NCBI RefSeq assembly: GCF_020829625.1
Contig: NZ_JAIVFX010000011.1
Location: forward strand, 172,244-236,243
Reading direction: 5' to 3'
Source of the DNA: Nostoc sp. XA010
Lineage (GTDB): Bacteria; Cyanobacteriota; Cyanobacteriia; Cyanobacteriales; Nostocaceae
DNA length: 64,000 nt
The translations under genes were made by a program, and so were the position numbers. Under the pieces are notes generated by a model. The model saw only the letters and a list, made by a program, of their open reading frames with translations, was not told where the DNA came from and did not search any database. This document shows, piece after piece, positions 35,242 to 44,536 of this stretch. How positions within the stretch are numbered: position 1 is the stretch's first letter; each line of letters starts with the position of its first letter.

Positions 35242-36396
35242 ATGAAAGTCCTGGTTATTGGTGGTGATGGATATTGCGGTTGGGCAACTGCTCTTTACCT
35301 TTCCAATCGAGGTTATGAAGTTGGAATTTTAGATAGTTTGGTGCGGCGGCACTGGGATAATGAACTTGGTGTTGAAACTCTCACTCCGATCGCACTAATT
35401 CAACAACGTCTCCAGCGCTGGCAAGATTTGACGGGTAAATCTATCGATTTGTTCATCGGCGATATTACAAATTACGAATTTCTCCATAAAACATTACAGC
35501 AATTTCAGCCAAATGCTCTGGTGCATTTTGGTGAACAGCGTTCGGCCCCATTTTCCATGATTGACCGAGAACATGCAGTTGTTACCCAGGTCAATAATGT
35601 AGTTGGTACGTTGAACTTGCTGTACGCCATGCGGGAAGATTTCCCCGACTGTCATTTGGTGAAGCTGGGGACGATGGGGGAATACGGTACACCCAACATC
35701 GACATCGAAGAAGGGTATATCACCATTGAACACAATGGACGCAAGGATACCCTACCTTATCCCAAGCAGCCCGGTTCGATGTACCACTTAAGCAAAGTTC
35801 ATGATAGTCATAACATCCACTTTGCTTGCCGGATTTGGGGATTGCGGGCAACTGATTTAAATCAGGGTGTAGTTTATGGCGTCTTAACCGAAGAAACGGG
35901 GATGGACGAACTATTGATTAATCGGCTGGATTACGATGGTGTGTTTGGTACTGCACTAAACCGCTTTTGTATTCAAGCAGCGATTGGACATCCGTTAACT
36001 GTCTACGGTAAAGGTGGACAAACTCGCGGATTTTTGGATATTCGGGATACAGTCCGATGTGTAGAATTAGCGATCGCTAACCCTGCCGAGGCTGGTGAAT
36101 TCCGCGTATTTAACCAATTTACCGAACAATTCAGCGTCGGCGACTTGGCATTGATGGTGAAAAAAGCTGGTAACGCTATGGGATTGAATGTAGAAATCAA
36201 TCACTTAGATAATCCCAGAGTCGAGAAAGAAGAACATTACTTCAACGCTAAAAACACTAAATTGCTCGATTTAGGTTTACAGCCTCACTTGCTTTCTGAT
36301 TCTTTACTCGATTCTCTGTTAAACTTTGCCATCAAGTATCAGACGCGAGTCGATCACAAACAAATTCTGCCCAAAGTCTCTTGGCACAGAAATTAG
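35242..36396 (+). CDS. sqdB: UDP-sulfoquinovose synthase
   Basis: 384 residues from the ATG at 35242, which gives the standard N-terminus MKVLVIGGDGYCGWATALYL; a GTG two codons upstream is open. It converts UDP-glucose plus sulfite into UDP-sulfoquinovose for thylakoid sulfolipid SQDG. It is an SDR-type Rossmann enzyme with the NAD motif GGDGYCG, HFGEQRSAPFSM, MGEYGTPN and the catalytic YHLSK. sqdX normally follows immediately in cyanobacteria, but here an IS200/IS605 element separates them. A hairpin 31 nt after the stop may end the transcript. Confidence 0.96.
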   Translation: MKVLVIGGDGYCGWATALYLSNRGYEVGILDSLVRRHWDNELGVETLTPIALIQQRLQRWQDLTGKSIDLFIGDITNYEFLHKTLQQFQPNALVHFGEQRSAPFSMIDREHAVVTQVNNVVGTLNLLYAMREDFPDCHLVKLGTMGEYGTPNIDIEEGYITIEHNGRKDTLPYPKQPGSMYHLSKVHDSHNIHFACRIWGLRATDLNQGVVYGVLTEETGMDELLINRLDYDGVFGTALNRFCIQAAIGHPLTVYGKGGQTRGFLDIRDTVRCVELAIANPAEAGEFRVFNQFTEQFSVGDLALMVKKAGNAMGLNVEINHLDNPRVEKEEHYFNAKNTKLLDLGLQPHLLSDSLLDSLLNFAIKYQTRVDHKQILPKVSWHRN

Positions 36397-36427
36397 GATA
36401 AACCCCAATAGATCATGGGTTTAACAC

Positions 36428-36470
36428 TGGTCGTCATGTTTTAGCACAATATGACGACCAATTATTTATT
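36428..36470 (+). terminator. Hairpin after sqdB
   Basis: Perfect 10-bp stem tggtcgtcat / atgacgacca with a 13-nt loop, followed by an AT-rich attatttattattt tract. It is a plausible sqdB terminator, or less likely part of the IS right end. Confidence 0.5.
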
Positions 36471-36503
36471 ATTTATCAGGCGTATCGTCCAGCTATTAGT
36501 GAA

Positions 36504-37931
36504 CTACCTACACCGATTTGGATTACCAAATACGGTATAGGCTTCTGGTACATCTCGGAATGCTGCCAGAACTTCCTTCGAGGTACTATTAGTAGTAGAT
36601 TCACCCACTACAGGATTCCCTTTACGGCGTTTTATCGTCGGGAATAGTCCCAGCCCGACGCGCTTAATGTTCATCGCAGAATTAATATCCCGGTCAACAT
36701 TAAGCGATTCTTGAGGGTCAAAATAATTCCTGATTGAGCAATCAGTAAACACAAACTCATCTCGATAGCTCAATAACATTGATGTGTAAGCAGGATTAAC
36801 ATGAACTACTACTGCTCCAGCTTTTGAGGCTATGTAGTCCAGCGTAGCGAAGAATTGACCAAATGCAGCATCATTCCAGGATTTATTTAGTCCTGATTTA
36901 GCTGATTGTCCATTGGGAAGAAACTTTCCATCGTCATCTTTTTTAACTTTGTTTCGTTTGGTTAATCCTCGCAAATTCAAATTTTCGTGATAAAAAACTT
37001 TTTTCCCAGTCCTGACTATTGCATGAGCAGTTTTGTAAGCATGGTCTTTACGTGAACGGGCAATACGTTGATGCTGTCTGCTCTGACGTAATGCCAGCTT
37101 TCTTCTAGATTTAGAACCTTTTTTCTTGGTAGCCTTCCGCTTTGAAACAGAAGCTAATCGCGTCTGATTTTTACGGAACGATTTGACAGAAGGCAACTTG
37201 GTATTTTGGGAAGTAGCGAGATAGTCTTCTTCAAATAGTACTGCATCCATCCCTAACGAGTTATCCCAAGTTGGAATAACGTCGTCAAGGTTAAATGTTG
37301 GTACGGTTGGATCAAAAAGTGCTATTGTCGCATACCAGCCATCGGCTTTACGCGTCAAAAGAATATTTTTTAACTGAAAACCTTGTGGCAACGGTCTGTG
37401 CAAGCGAATTTTTAACCAACCAGAAAGTTTAGAAGCTGAGATGAATAGCCAGTCATTCTCTGTCCTCTCAATAGTTATAGCTTGTCCTTCTATCTTTAAT
37501 GTGCGAAACGAAGCAGTGTTCTTAAAACGAGGTTTGCCACTTCTGTTACTATTAGAATCACCAGACAAAAACCTATCAAAGGCAATACCTACCCGCCGAG
37601 AAATATCTTGCATTGTCTGAGATGGCAACTTTGTATAATCAAGCAATTCGCCTGAATACCCGACCTTTACAAAGTCTTTTTTTAATGATGGGAGTAGTTT
37701 TTTTTGGCTATAGTAATTTGGATTATCTCGAAGGGTCAATGGAGGTAAAGAACATGATATTTGACAGAACTCTCCTTGCGGAAACACGGCATAATCACGG
37801 TTTTGCTCCCACCAATTAAATCTATCTCTTAGCTGATAATTGTACCAATATCGTCCAATCCTTAACCACTCGTTTAACTGTATTTTTTGCTTAGTGTCTG
37901 GATAAGCGCGATACTGATAACTAAGCAGCAT
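36504..37931 (-). CDS. tnpB: TnpB RNA-guided nuclease of IS200/IS605
   Basis: 475 residues from the ATG at 37931 (MLLSYQYRAYPDTKQKIQLN). A TTG 24 codons upstream is open but unlikely. RuvC-like motifs are present: Asp in SLGMDAVLFEEDYL, Glu in VFYHENLNLRGLTKRN and Asp in LNVDRDINSAMNIKRVG. The region between motifs II and III, which normally carries two CxxC pairs, reads SMLLSYRDEFVFTDCSIRN and has only one Cys, so the zinc ribbon is lost or replaced. TnpB proteins are guided nucleases using an omega RNA from the element's right end. That RNA would cover about 36420-36560 here (inference). Confidence 0.85.
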   Translation of the reverse strand: MLLSYQYRAYPDTKQKIQLNEWLRIGRYWYNYQLRDRFNWWEQNRDYAVFPQGEFCQISCSLPPLTLRDNPNYYSQKKLLPSLKKDFVKVGYSGELLDYTKLPSQTMQDISRRVGIAFDRFLSGDSNSNRSGKPRFKNTASFRTLKIEGQAITIERTENDWLFISASKLSGWLKIRLHRPLPQGFQLKNILLTRKADGWYATIALFDPTVPTFNLDDVIPTWDNSLGMDAVLFEEDYLATSQNTKLPSVKSFRKNQTRLASVSKRKATKKKGSKSRRKLALRQSRQHQRIARSRKDHAYKTAHAIVRTGKKVFYHENLNLRGLTKRNKVKKDDDGKFLPNGQSAKSGLNKSWNDAAFGQFFATLDYIASKAGAVVVHVNPAYTSMLLSYRDEFVFTDCSIRNYFDPQESLNVDRDINSAMNIKRVGLGLFPTIKRRKGNPVVGESTTNSTSKEVLAAFRDVPEAYTVFGNPNRCR

Positions 37932-38005
37932 AAGGGAATCACTTACTTGCTTGTATTTAGTGTTGGCATCTATTAATTTAAGGTATTTAGAAGTTAGAGT
38001 CAACC

Positions 38006-38416
38006 ATGAACAGTAATTATATCTCCCGCGCTAGAGGAGTTTCAGACCTCAAGGCTCATTTGGTGTTAACAACAAAATACCGTAAGCGGGTATTGACGGG
38101 ACAGATGATTGATAGATTAGGTGAAATCCTGAAAGACTTGCTTTTAAAGTGGGATAGCAATGTAGTAGATTTTAATGGAGAATCTGACCATGTGCATCTA
38201 TTGTTTCAATACACACCTCAAACAGACCTGTCAAAATTTATTAACAATATAAAAACAGTCACAAGTCGCTATTTACGAAAAGAATTTCCTGACAGAGTTA
38301 ATCAATTTTATTACAAAGATGTCCTATGGAATGGTTCTTACTTCATAGCCTCTTGTGGAGGTGTCACAGTTGAAGCTCTCAAAAAATATGTTGAATCCCA
38401 AGACAAGCCAAAATAA
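38006..38416 (+). CDS. tnpA: TnpA Y1 transposase (IS200/IS605)
   Basis: 136 residues, the full length for Y1 HUH transposases. The HUH motif is in FNGESDHVHLLFQY and the catalytic tyrosine in ALKKYVESQ, so it should be active for single-strand transposition. It begins about 75 nt from the tnpB ATG on the opposite strand (2 nt if tnpB uses its upstream TTG). Confidence 0.93.
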   Translation: MNSNYISRARGVSDLKAHLVLTTKYRKRVLTGQMIDRLGEILKDLLLKWDSNVVDFNGESDHVHLLFQYTPQTDLSKFINNIKTVTSRYLRKEFPDRVNQFYYKDVLWNGSYFIASCGGVTVEALKKYVESQDKPK

Positions 38417-38693
38417 AATAACAAGATTATTAATTGCTCAACTGCCCCAATTACCGAATTACTCTACGGCTAATATTGGTAATTGAGGGGTTTCGTAATT
38501 AATCGTCTTATATCCCGACACCAAATCCTATGAGGATTATGGTGCGCGGCTTACGACGCAAAGAGCTAAATTTGCGTTTACCACAGTTATTTTGACTGTG
38601 CAGAATTGATTACAACACGCGAGACAGTTTACTCTGGTTTAATAGCAAAATGCATTCTAAGCTCAGATTATCTGCCTGGACTGAATAGTTTTT

Positions 38694-39839
38694 ATGAGAA
38701 TTGCCCTATTTACCGAAACCTTTTTACCCAAGGTTGACGGCATTGTAACGCGCCTGCGCCATACTGTTGACCATTTACAGCGCAGTGGTAATCAAGTGCT
38801 AGTGATTGCCCCTGATGGAGGCATCACAGAACACAAAGGCGCTAAAGTTTACGGCGTTACTGGCTTTCCTCTGCCATTGTATCCAGAATTGAAAATGGCA
38901 CTTCCCCGCCCAGCCATTGGGTACGCTTTAGAAGAGTTTAAGCCAGATATTATTCATGTCGTGAACCCAGCAGTTTTAGGTTTATCTGGCATATTTTATA
39001 GCAAAATCCTCAAAATTCCCTTAGTAGCGTCTTATCACACGCATTTACCCCAATATCTCCAGCATTACGGCTTGGGAATGCTGGAGGGTTTTCTTTGGGA
39101 ACTGCTCAAAGGCGCTCATAATCAAGCAGCTTTAAATCTGTGTACCTCCACAGTAATGGTGGAGGAACTGAAAGCACATGGTATTGAACGTGTAGATTTA
39201 TGGCAACGCGGGGTGGATACGGAACTATTTCACCCCGATTTAGCTAGTGTAGAGATGCGATCGCGCTTATCAAAAAATCATCCAGAAAGTCCATTGCTAC
39301 TTTACGTGGGGCGACTTTCTGCTGAAAAAGAAATTGAGCGCATCAAACCAATTTTAGAAGCAATTCCCGAAGCGCGGTTAGCATTGGTTGGGGATGGCCC
39401 GCACCGTGAAGCATTGCAAAAACACTTTGCTGGCACAAACACTTATTTTGTTGGGTATCTTATGGGGCAAGAGTTAGGTTCTGCCTTTGCGAGTGCTGAT
39501 GCTTTTATCTTTCCTTCCCGTACAGAAACACTAGGTTTAGTATTACTAGAAGCAATGGCAGCTGGCTGTCCAGTAGTAGCAGCCCGTTCCGGGGGAATTC
39601 CCGATATTGTCACAGATGGAGTAAATGGATATCTTTTTGAGCCAACAGCAGATGTTCAAGGAGCCATCGCTGCTACTGTTCGCCTCTTAGAACAAAAACA
39701 ACAACGAGACATCATCCGTCAAAATGCTCGCCAGGAAGCAGAAAGTTGGGGTTGGCCATCTGCTACCAGACAGCTATTAGATTACTATCAAAAGGTAATA
39801 TTTTCTGAAAAGTTGGCAAAATCAGGGAGTAGGGAGTAG
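38694..39839 (+). CDS. sqdX: SQDG synthase (sulfoquinovosyltransferase)
   Basis: 381 residues, GT4 family. It transfers sulfoquinovose to diacylglycerol at the membrane to make the sulfolipid SQDG. Motifs are FTETFLPKVDGIVTRL at the N-terminus, ASYHTHLPQYLQHYG, WQRGVDTELFHPD, the donor-site PSRTETLGLVLLEAMAAGCP and GGIPDIVTDGVNG. It is usually downstream of sqdB in one operon. Here an IS lies between them, so it must rely on a promoter in 38420-38690 or in the IS. Heptamer repeats follow the stop. Confidence 0.95.
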   Translation: MRIALFTETFLPKVDGIVTRLRHTVDHLQRSGNQVLVIAPDGGITEHKGAKVYGVTGFPLPLYPELKMALPRPAIGYALEEFKPDIIHVVNPAVLGLSGIFYSKILKIPLVASYHTHLPQYLQHYGLGMLEGFLWELLKGAHNQAALNLCTSTVMVEELKAHGIERVDLWQRGVDTELFHPDLASVEMRSRLSKNHPESPLLLYVGRLSAEKEIERIKPILEAIPEARLALVGDGPHREALQKHFAGTNTYFVGYLMGQELGSAFASADAFIFPSRTETLGLVLLEAMAAGCPVVAARSGGIPDIVTDGVNGYLFEPTADVQGAIAATVRLLEQKQQRDIIRQNARQEAESWGWPSATRQLLDYYQKVIFSEKLAKSGSRE

Positions 39840-39891
39840 AGAGATGAGGGAGCAGGGGGAGCAAGGGGAGAAGAATTAATAACCAATGCCC

Positions 39892-39996
39892 AAAATCTAA
39901 AATCTAAAATCTAAAATTCCCATGACCGAAACAGACTCATGATACAAGCCCATTTATTTATGGGGATTATTAATTTTGAATTTTGAATTTTGAATT
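39892..39996. repeat. Heptamer tandem repeats (aaatcta and ttttgaa)
   Basis: Four aaatcta copies at about 39893-39918 and three ttttgaa copies at about 39973-39995 just upstream of the cyclase start. Confidence 0.75.
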
Positions 39997-40010
39997 CGGA
40001 GCGAAGCGAC

Positions 40011-42608
40011 GTGACACTCCCCAACTCTGGCAGCGTCTTAGCTACATTAACTGAACTGACTCAAGTTAATCGTACTCACGCCCTACTGCGTCGTGTTAAA
40101 GACTTATCTGTTAATGAATTTGTTTGCTTACTCGACTTCATAACTGCTGAGTTCCAGCAATTTCTTAGAGCTATTGAACTGATCAATAATGAAGCTCTAG
40201 AAACTATGTTGGAGAAAGTGCTAGAAGCTATCACACTCAAAATTGGTCAAATCCTGCAAGCAGAACACACAGCTATTTTTTTAGTTGACTATGACAAAGG
40301 TCAACTCTGGTCAAAAGTTCCTCAAGATAATACCCAAAAATTCTTAGAAATTCGGACTCCCATCACAGTGGGTATCCCCGGTCATGTTGCCAGTACAGGT
40401 GAATATCTAAATATATCTGAAACTTATACTCATCCTTTATTTAGCCCAGAACTTGAAAAACAAATGGGCTACAAAATCCATAATATTTTATGTATGCCTG
40501 TTACCAGTAGCAAAAACCAGGTTGTAGCAGTAGTGCAACTGGCTAATAAAACCGGGAATGTTCCGTTTAATTCTGATGATGAAGAACGGTTTCGAGACTT
40601 CGCCGCTTCTATTGGTATTATTCTGGAAAGCTGCCAATCTTTTTATGTAGCCGCTCGTAATCAAAGAGGCGCAACGGCTTTATTGCGGGCAACTCAGACA
40701 CTGGGGCAAAGTCTGGATTTAGAAGCAACTTTGCAGATAGTCATGGAGCAAGCTCGAATTTTAATGCAAGCAGACCGCAGCACACTGTTTTTGTATCGTA
40801 AAGAGATGAGCGAACTCTGGACGAAAGTTGCTGCGGCGGCGGATGGCACAAAGTTGATAGAAATCCGCATTCCTGCTAACCGTGGCATTGCTGGCTATGT
40901 GGCTTCTACTGGTGAAGCCTTAAATATTTCCGATGCCTATAAAGATCCCCGATTTGACCCGACTACAGATAGAAAAACTGGCTATGTAACTCGCAATATT
41001 CTGTGTTTGCCAGTATTTAATTCGGCAAATGAATTAATTGGTGTTACACAATTAATTAATAAGCAACAAAGCAGTTTTACCGCTTCTGATGAAGAGTTTA
41101 TGCGGGCTTTTAATATTCAGGCAGGAGTTGCTTTAGAAAATGCTCGCCTATTTGAAAATGTGCTGTTAGAAAAACAGTATCAAAAAGATATTTTACAAAG
41201 TCTATCAGATGCAGTGATTTCTACGGATATGGCAGGACGCATCGTTACGATAAATGATGCGGCGCTAGAGTTGCTAGGCTGTCCTATAAAAAATGCTAAT
41301 AGTAAGAACAACAAGCTTTTGTGGGAACAAAATTTGATTGGTCGCCTAGTTTGGGAAGTTGTGCCAATTGAAAATCTCCAAATGCGGCTAGAAGATAGTT
41401 TAAAAACTGGAGCTAAACATTATGTGCCAGAGCAAAGTTTGATAGTAGGAATTTTTCAAGTTAAGAGTGAGGAGTTAGAAGTTAAAAGTGAGACTCAAGA
41501 ATCAAAATCCAGCAGTTTGGATTCAATTTTAGCAGTCCGCGATCGCACTAACCCCGATGTTTTCATTCCCTGGAATTTACCCCTGACTTCCCAATCTGAG
41601 TTTCTTACTGCTGATGAGGTGCAAAAATTAGAACGCAGCACGAATCTAACTGTTAATCCCTTAACTAACCCAGAAGGCGGTGTGCGGGGTGGTTTGGTGG
41701 TGTTGGAAGACATCAGCCAGGAAAAACGGATGAAAACTACCATGTCCCGCTACTTAACGCCCCATGTAGCCGAGCAAGTTATGGCTTTGGGGGAAGATGC
41801 TTTAATGGTGGGTGAGCGCAAGGAAGTAACCATATTGTTTTCTGATATCCGAGGCTACACCACACTTACAGAAAATCTCGGTGCAGCCGAAGTGGTGTTG
41901 CTGCTCAATCAGTATTTTGAAACTATGGTAGAGGCGGTTTTTAACCACGAAGGCACTCTCGATAAATTTATTGGTGATGCCTTAATGGCAGTATTTGGTG
42001 CGCCGTTACCATTGACAGAAAATCATGCTTGGAGGGCTGTGCAGTCAGCATTAGATATGCGACAACGGTTAGAGGAATTTAACCGACGGCGAATTATCCA
42101 GGCGCAGCCACAAATCCATATTGGCATTGGGATTAGTTCTGGGGATGTGGTTTCGGGTAATATTGGTTCCCGCAAACGGATGGATTACACCGTAATTGGA
42201 GATGGCGTAAATTTGAGTTCGCGTTTGGAAGCTGTAACTAAGGATTATGGTTGTGATATACTTTTGAGCGAATTTACTTATCAGCTTTGCAGCGATCGCA
42301 TTTGGGTGCGCCAGTTAGATAAAATCCGAGTCAAAGGGAAACACCAGGCAGTTAATATCTACGAGTTAATTGGCGATCGCAGCACCCCTCTAAATGCCAA
42401 CACTCAAGAGTTTTTATTCCAATATCATACTGGACGAGCGGCTTATTTATCGCGCAACTTCTCCCACGCGATCGCCTGTTTTGAAGCCGCCAAATGCATC
42501 CAACCCCAAGACCAAGCTGTTGATATCCATCTAGAACGTGCCCGTAATTATCAACAAGCGCCGCCCTCAGAATCCTGGGATGGTGTTTGGACAATGCTTA
42601 CCAAGTAG
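40011..42608 (+). CDS. cyaB: Adenylate cyclase, GAF-GAF-PAS-cyclase-TPR (CyaB type)
   Basis: 865 residues from a GTG at 40011 (CGGAG about 10 nt upstream). The TTG at 39990 lies in a heptamer repeat and is rejected. Order: two GAF domains (about 50-220 and 235-390, each with an NKFDE-like segment), PAS (about 395-570), class III cyclase (about 590-775), C-terminal TPR-like region. Metal Asps are in TILFSDIRGYT and FIGDALMAVFG. LDKFIGD supplies Lys and DYTVIGDGVN supplies Thr, the ATP-selecting pair. Layout and length match Anabaena CyaB1/CyaB2, in which GAF domains bind cAMP (family knowledge). A heptamer-like insert (VKSEELEVKSETQESKS) lies in the PAS region. Confidence 0.92.
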   Translation: MTLPNSGSVLATLTELTQVNRTHALLRRVKDLSVNEFVCLLDFITAEFQQFLRAIELINNEALETMLEKVLEAITLKIGQILQAEHTAIFLVDYDKGQLWSKVPQDNTQKFLEIRTPITVGIPGHVASTGEYLNISETYTHPLFSPELEKQMGYKIHNILCMPVTSSKNQVVAVVQLANKTGNVPFNSDDEERFRDFAASIGIILESCQSFYVAARNQRGATALLRATQTLGQSLDLEATLQIVMEQARILMQADRSTLFLYRKEMSELWTKVAAAADGTKLIEIRIPANRGIAGYVASTGEALNISDAYKDPRFDPTTDRKTGYVTRNILCLPVFNSANELIGVTQLINKQQSSFTASDEEFMRAFNIQAGVALENARLFENVLLEKQYQKDILQSLSDAVISTDMAGRIVTINDAALELLGCPIKNANSKNNKLLWEQNLIGRLVWEVVPIENLQMRLEDSLKTGAKHYVPEQSLIVGIFQVKSEELEVKSETQESKSSSLDSILAVRDRTNPDVFIPWNLPLTSQSEFLTADEVQKLERSTNLTVNPLTNPEGGVRGGLVVLEDISQEKRMKTTMSRYLTPHVAEQVMALGEDALMVGERKEVTILFSDIRGYTTLTENLGAAEVVLLLNQYFETMVEAVFNHEGTLDKFIGDALMAVFGAPLPLTENHAWRAVQSALDMRQRLEEFNRRRIIQAQPQIHIGIGISSGDVVSGNIGSRKRMDYTVIGDGVNLSSRLEAVTKDYGCDILLSEFTYQLCSDRIWVRQLDKIRVKGKHQAVNIYELIGDRSTPLNANTQEFLFQYHTGRAAYLSRNFSHAIACFEAAKCIQPQDQAVDIHLERARNYQQAPPSESWDGVWTMLTK

Positions 42609-42629
42609 TCATGGGGCATTATTGGGCAA

Positions 42630-42712
42630 TAGTTATTCTTCTCCTGCCTCCCCTGCTCCCCCTGCTCCCTCATCTCCCTCATCCCCCTCATCCCCTTCAA
42701 CCTTCAACCTCT
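42630..42712. repeat. Heptamer tandem repeats (ctccccctg / tcatccccc)
   Basis: ctgctcccc, tcatctccc and tcatccccc heptamers between convergent genes, reaching into the 3' end of the small minus-strand gene. Confidence 0.75.
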
Positions 42713-42957
42713 CCTTGGTCATCCTGAAACGGATCTTCGCCAATTCTTAGCTCTTTTTTTGAGCGTTTCAATTGTTTCCATAAATCCTTGATTTGTTCGT
42801 AAGCTTGACCTGGAGGCAGTTTTCCACCTGTTTCTAAGTTGCAAATGTAACTTACTCGTTGGGCAAATTCTTGTAGATTTGCATTAAAAACCAAGTTTTC
42901 TGGCTTTACCTGACCGTAGTAGCGGCCGCGAGGGTAAAGAAAATCATCCTTGTTCAC
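42697..42957 (-). CDS. Small cyanobacterial conserved protein (possibly DUF7219)
   Basis: 86 residues from the GTG at 42957, preceded by GGAG at 9 nt spacing. The longer frame to 43080 has an unrelated N-terminus. The core NKDDFLYPRGRYYGQVKPEN, ANLQEFAQRVSYICNLETGG, EQIKDLWKQLKRSKKELRI is familiar as a highly conserved cyanobacterial hypothetical, which I believe is called DUF7219. Soluble, function unknown. Convergent with the cyclase, and its last codons overlap heptamer repeats. Confidence 0.78.
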   Translation of the reverse strand: MNKDDFLYPRGRYYGQVKPENLVFNANLQEFAQRVSYICNLETGGKLPPGQAYEQIKDLWKQLKRSKKELRIGEDPFQDDQGEVEG

Positions 42958-43655
42958 TATTTTGTTCTCCAATTTATTCAACTCCCCTTGTGTTTGAATC
43001 TTTAAAGCTGAATCATTAGCTACCACTATCTTAACTATCGTCAGACTGCGGTAACTCCAACCATCGAACTCCTTTTCCAATTAATGATGCGGGAATTGGT
43101 TGATTTGGATTTTGAGACTAGAAAATAAAGCTTGAAACACTTTTACAGTAAAATTTACAAAAAAAGTTTCTGCTAAAGTGACTAAAGAGAATATTTTACT
43201 TACCTCCCAGTCGTCAATTTATCTCATCTTAATTTATGAATTTCTGACTGTAATTAACTTCAGTTTAAACCCTGAGTCGCAGGTAAATAAAAATACTTTT
43301 AATTTATATTAATTACAGATTTTTGTTGGTAAAAGTACTTAGGCAATTATACTATCGTTAAAGCAAATTGTCGTCTGTTAAAAGTTAGAGATTCAGTTGT
43401 GAATCTTTAGCAACTTTCTACTGGGCCGTGACTAAAACAGCCAAAGGAGAAGCAGAGCAGAGCAAGAAGATTTTTCTCTGTGCCCATCTGCCTTCTTCCC
43501 GCGTTACGGGTTCCTGCCATAGACCTCTGCACAATTAATCGTGTCCTTGCGCCCTCCTAAATAATCACCAATGGCTAATAGTTAATAACTAAAGATAAAA
43601 TGGTGAAGCCTCAAAGGACAACTTTTGTCCATCGCCTAGAACTTTACCTGCCACC
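42958..43655. other. Divergent spacer with a nested hairpin
   Basis: At 43381-43417 the nested inverted repeats aaagtt...aacttt and agattca gttg tgaatct form a possible structured leader or terminator upstream of purC. The rest is AT-rich with no gene. Confidence 0.45.
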
Positions 43656-44393
43656 ATGTCTGTTAATTCCAAGTTATACGAAGGCAAAGCCAAAATTCTC
43701 TACACAACAGACGATCCGGAAGTCTTGTTGGCCGATTTCAAAGACGACGCCACGGCGTTTAACGCCCAAAAACGTGGCAGTATCCAAGAGAAGGGAAAAA
43801 TTAATTGTAGCATTTCCAGCCAGCTTTTTAAACAGTTGGAGGCAAATGGTATAAAGACTCACTTTATCGACAGCCCTACCCCGAATCAGATGCGGGTGAA
43901 GGCAGTAAAGATTTTACCCTTAGAAGTAGTTATCAGAAATATTGCTGCTGGCAGTTTGTGTCAGCAAACAGGCTTACCAGTGGGTACAATTCTAAAACAG
44001 CCAATGGTAGAGTTTTATTACAAAAACGATCAGTTAGGAGATCCTTTGCTGACACGCGATCGCCTGTACCTGCTAGAACTAGCGACTGCGGAACAAGTAG
44101 ACGCAATTACACATCTAGCATTGCAAATCAATGAATTTCTCAAGAATTTTTGGCAACGATGCGGCATTACCCTAGTAGACTTCAAACTAGAGTTTGGTTT
44201 GGACTCACAGCAGCAGTTGCTCTTGGCAGATGAAATTAGCCCCGACACCTGCCGTTTATGGGATACCGCAGAACAGGACTCAAACCGCCGGGTAATGGAC
44301 AAAGACCGCTTTCGCCGCGACTTAGGAAATGTAGAGGATGCCTACCAGGAGGTTTTACAAAGAGTGCTAAAAGCAGTAGAGAGTAATAATTAA
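43656..44393 (+). CDS. purC: Phosphoribosylaminoimidazole-succinocarboxamide synthase
   Basis: 245 residues, typical for PurC. It joins aspartate to CAIR in purine synthesis. Motifs are LYEGKAKILYTTDDPEVLL, GKINCSISSQLFKQLE, VIRNIAAGSLCQQTGLPVG, VDFKLEFGLD and LADEISPDTCRLWD. It is followed after 143 nt by the Omp85 gene on the same strand; the spacer carries taatgac heptamers. Confidence 0.97.
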   Translation: MSVNSKLYEGKAKILYTTDDPEVLLADFKDDATAFNAQKRGSIQEKGKINCSISSQLFKQLEANGIKTHFIDSPTPNQMRVKAVKILPLEVVIRNIAAGSLCQQTGLPVGTILKQPMVEFYYKNDQLGDPLLTRDRLYLLELATAEQVDAITHLALQINEFLKNFWQRCGITLVDFKLEFGLDSQQQLLLADEISPDTCRLWDTAEQDSNRRVMDKDRFRRDLGNVEDAYQEVLQRVLKAVESNN

Positions 44394-44536
44394 GTGGATA
44401 AAAATCAATTAAACTCGTGTGGATTGTCCAAAGTCCAATTGTCAGTTGTCCTTTGTTATTCACCAACGGCTAATGACTAATGACTAATGACTATTTGTGA
44501 TGGTGTGTGTGGTCGTGAAGAGGAATTATAAGTAAA

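Larger units (their letters stand above)
36490..38500. mobile_element. IS200/IS605 element with divergent tnpA and tnpB
   Basis: Contains apparently intact tnpA and tnpB, transcribed divergently. Subterminal hairpins are visible on the right (cccc-aattacc with ggtaatt-gagggg, 38445-38490). The left end should lie just beyond the tnpB stop. Exact ends and the target tetranucleotide could not be set from the sequence, so the coordinates are approximate. It separates sqdB from sqdX. Confidence 0.75.

Noticed and set aside
39990..40010. TTG start for the adenylate cyclase
   Set aside because: It lies inside a ttttgaa heptamer array; the GTG at 40011 has a ribosome site and a family-like N-terminus.
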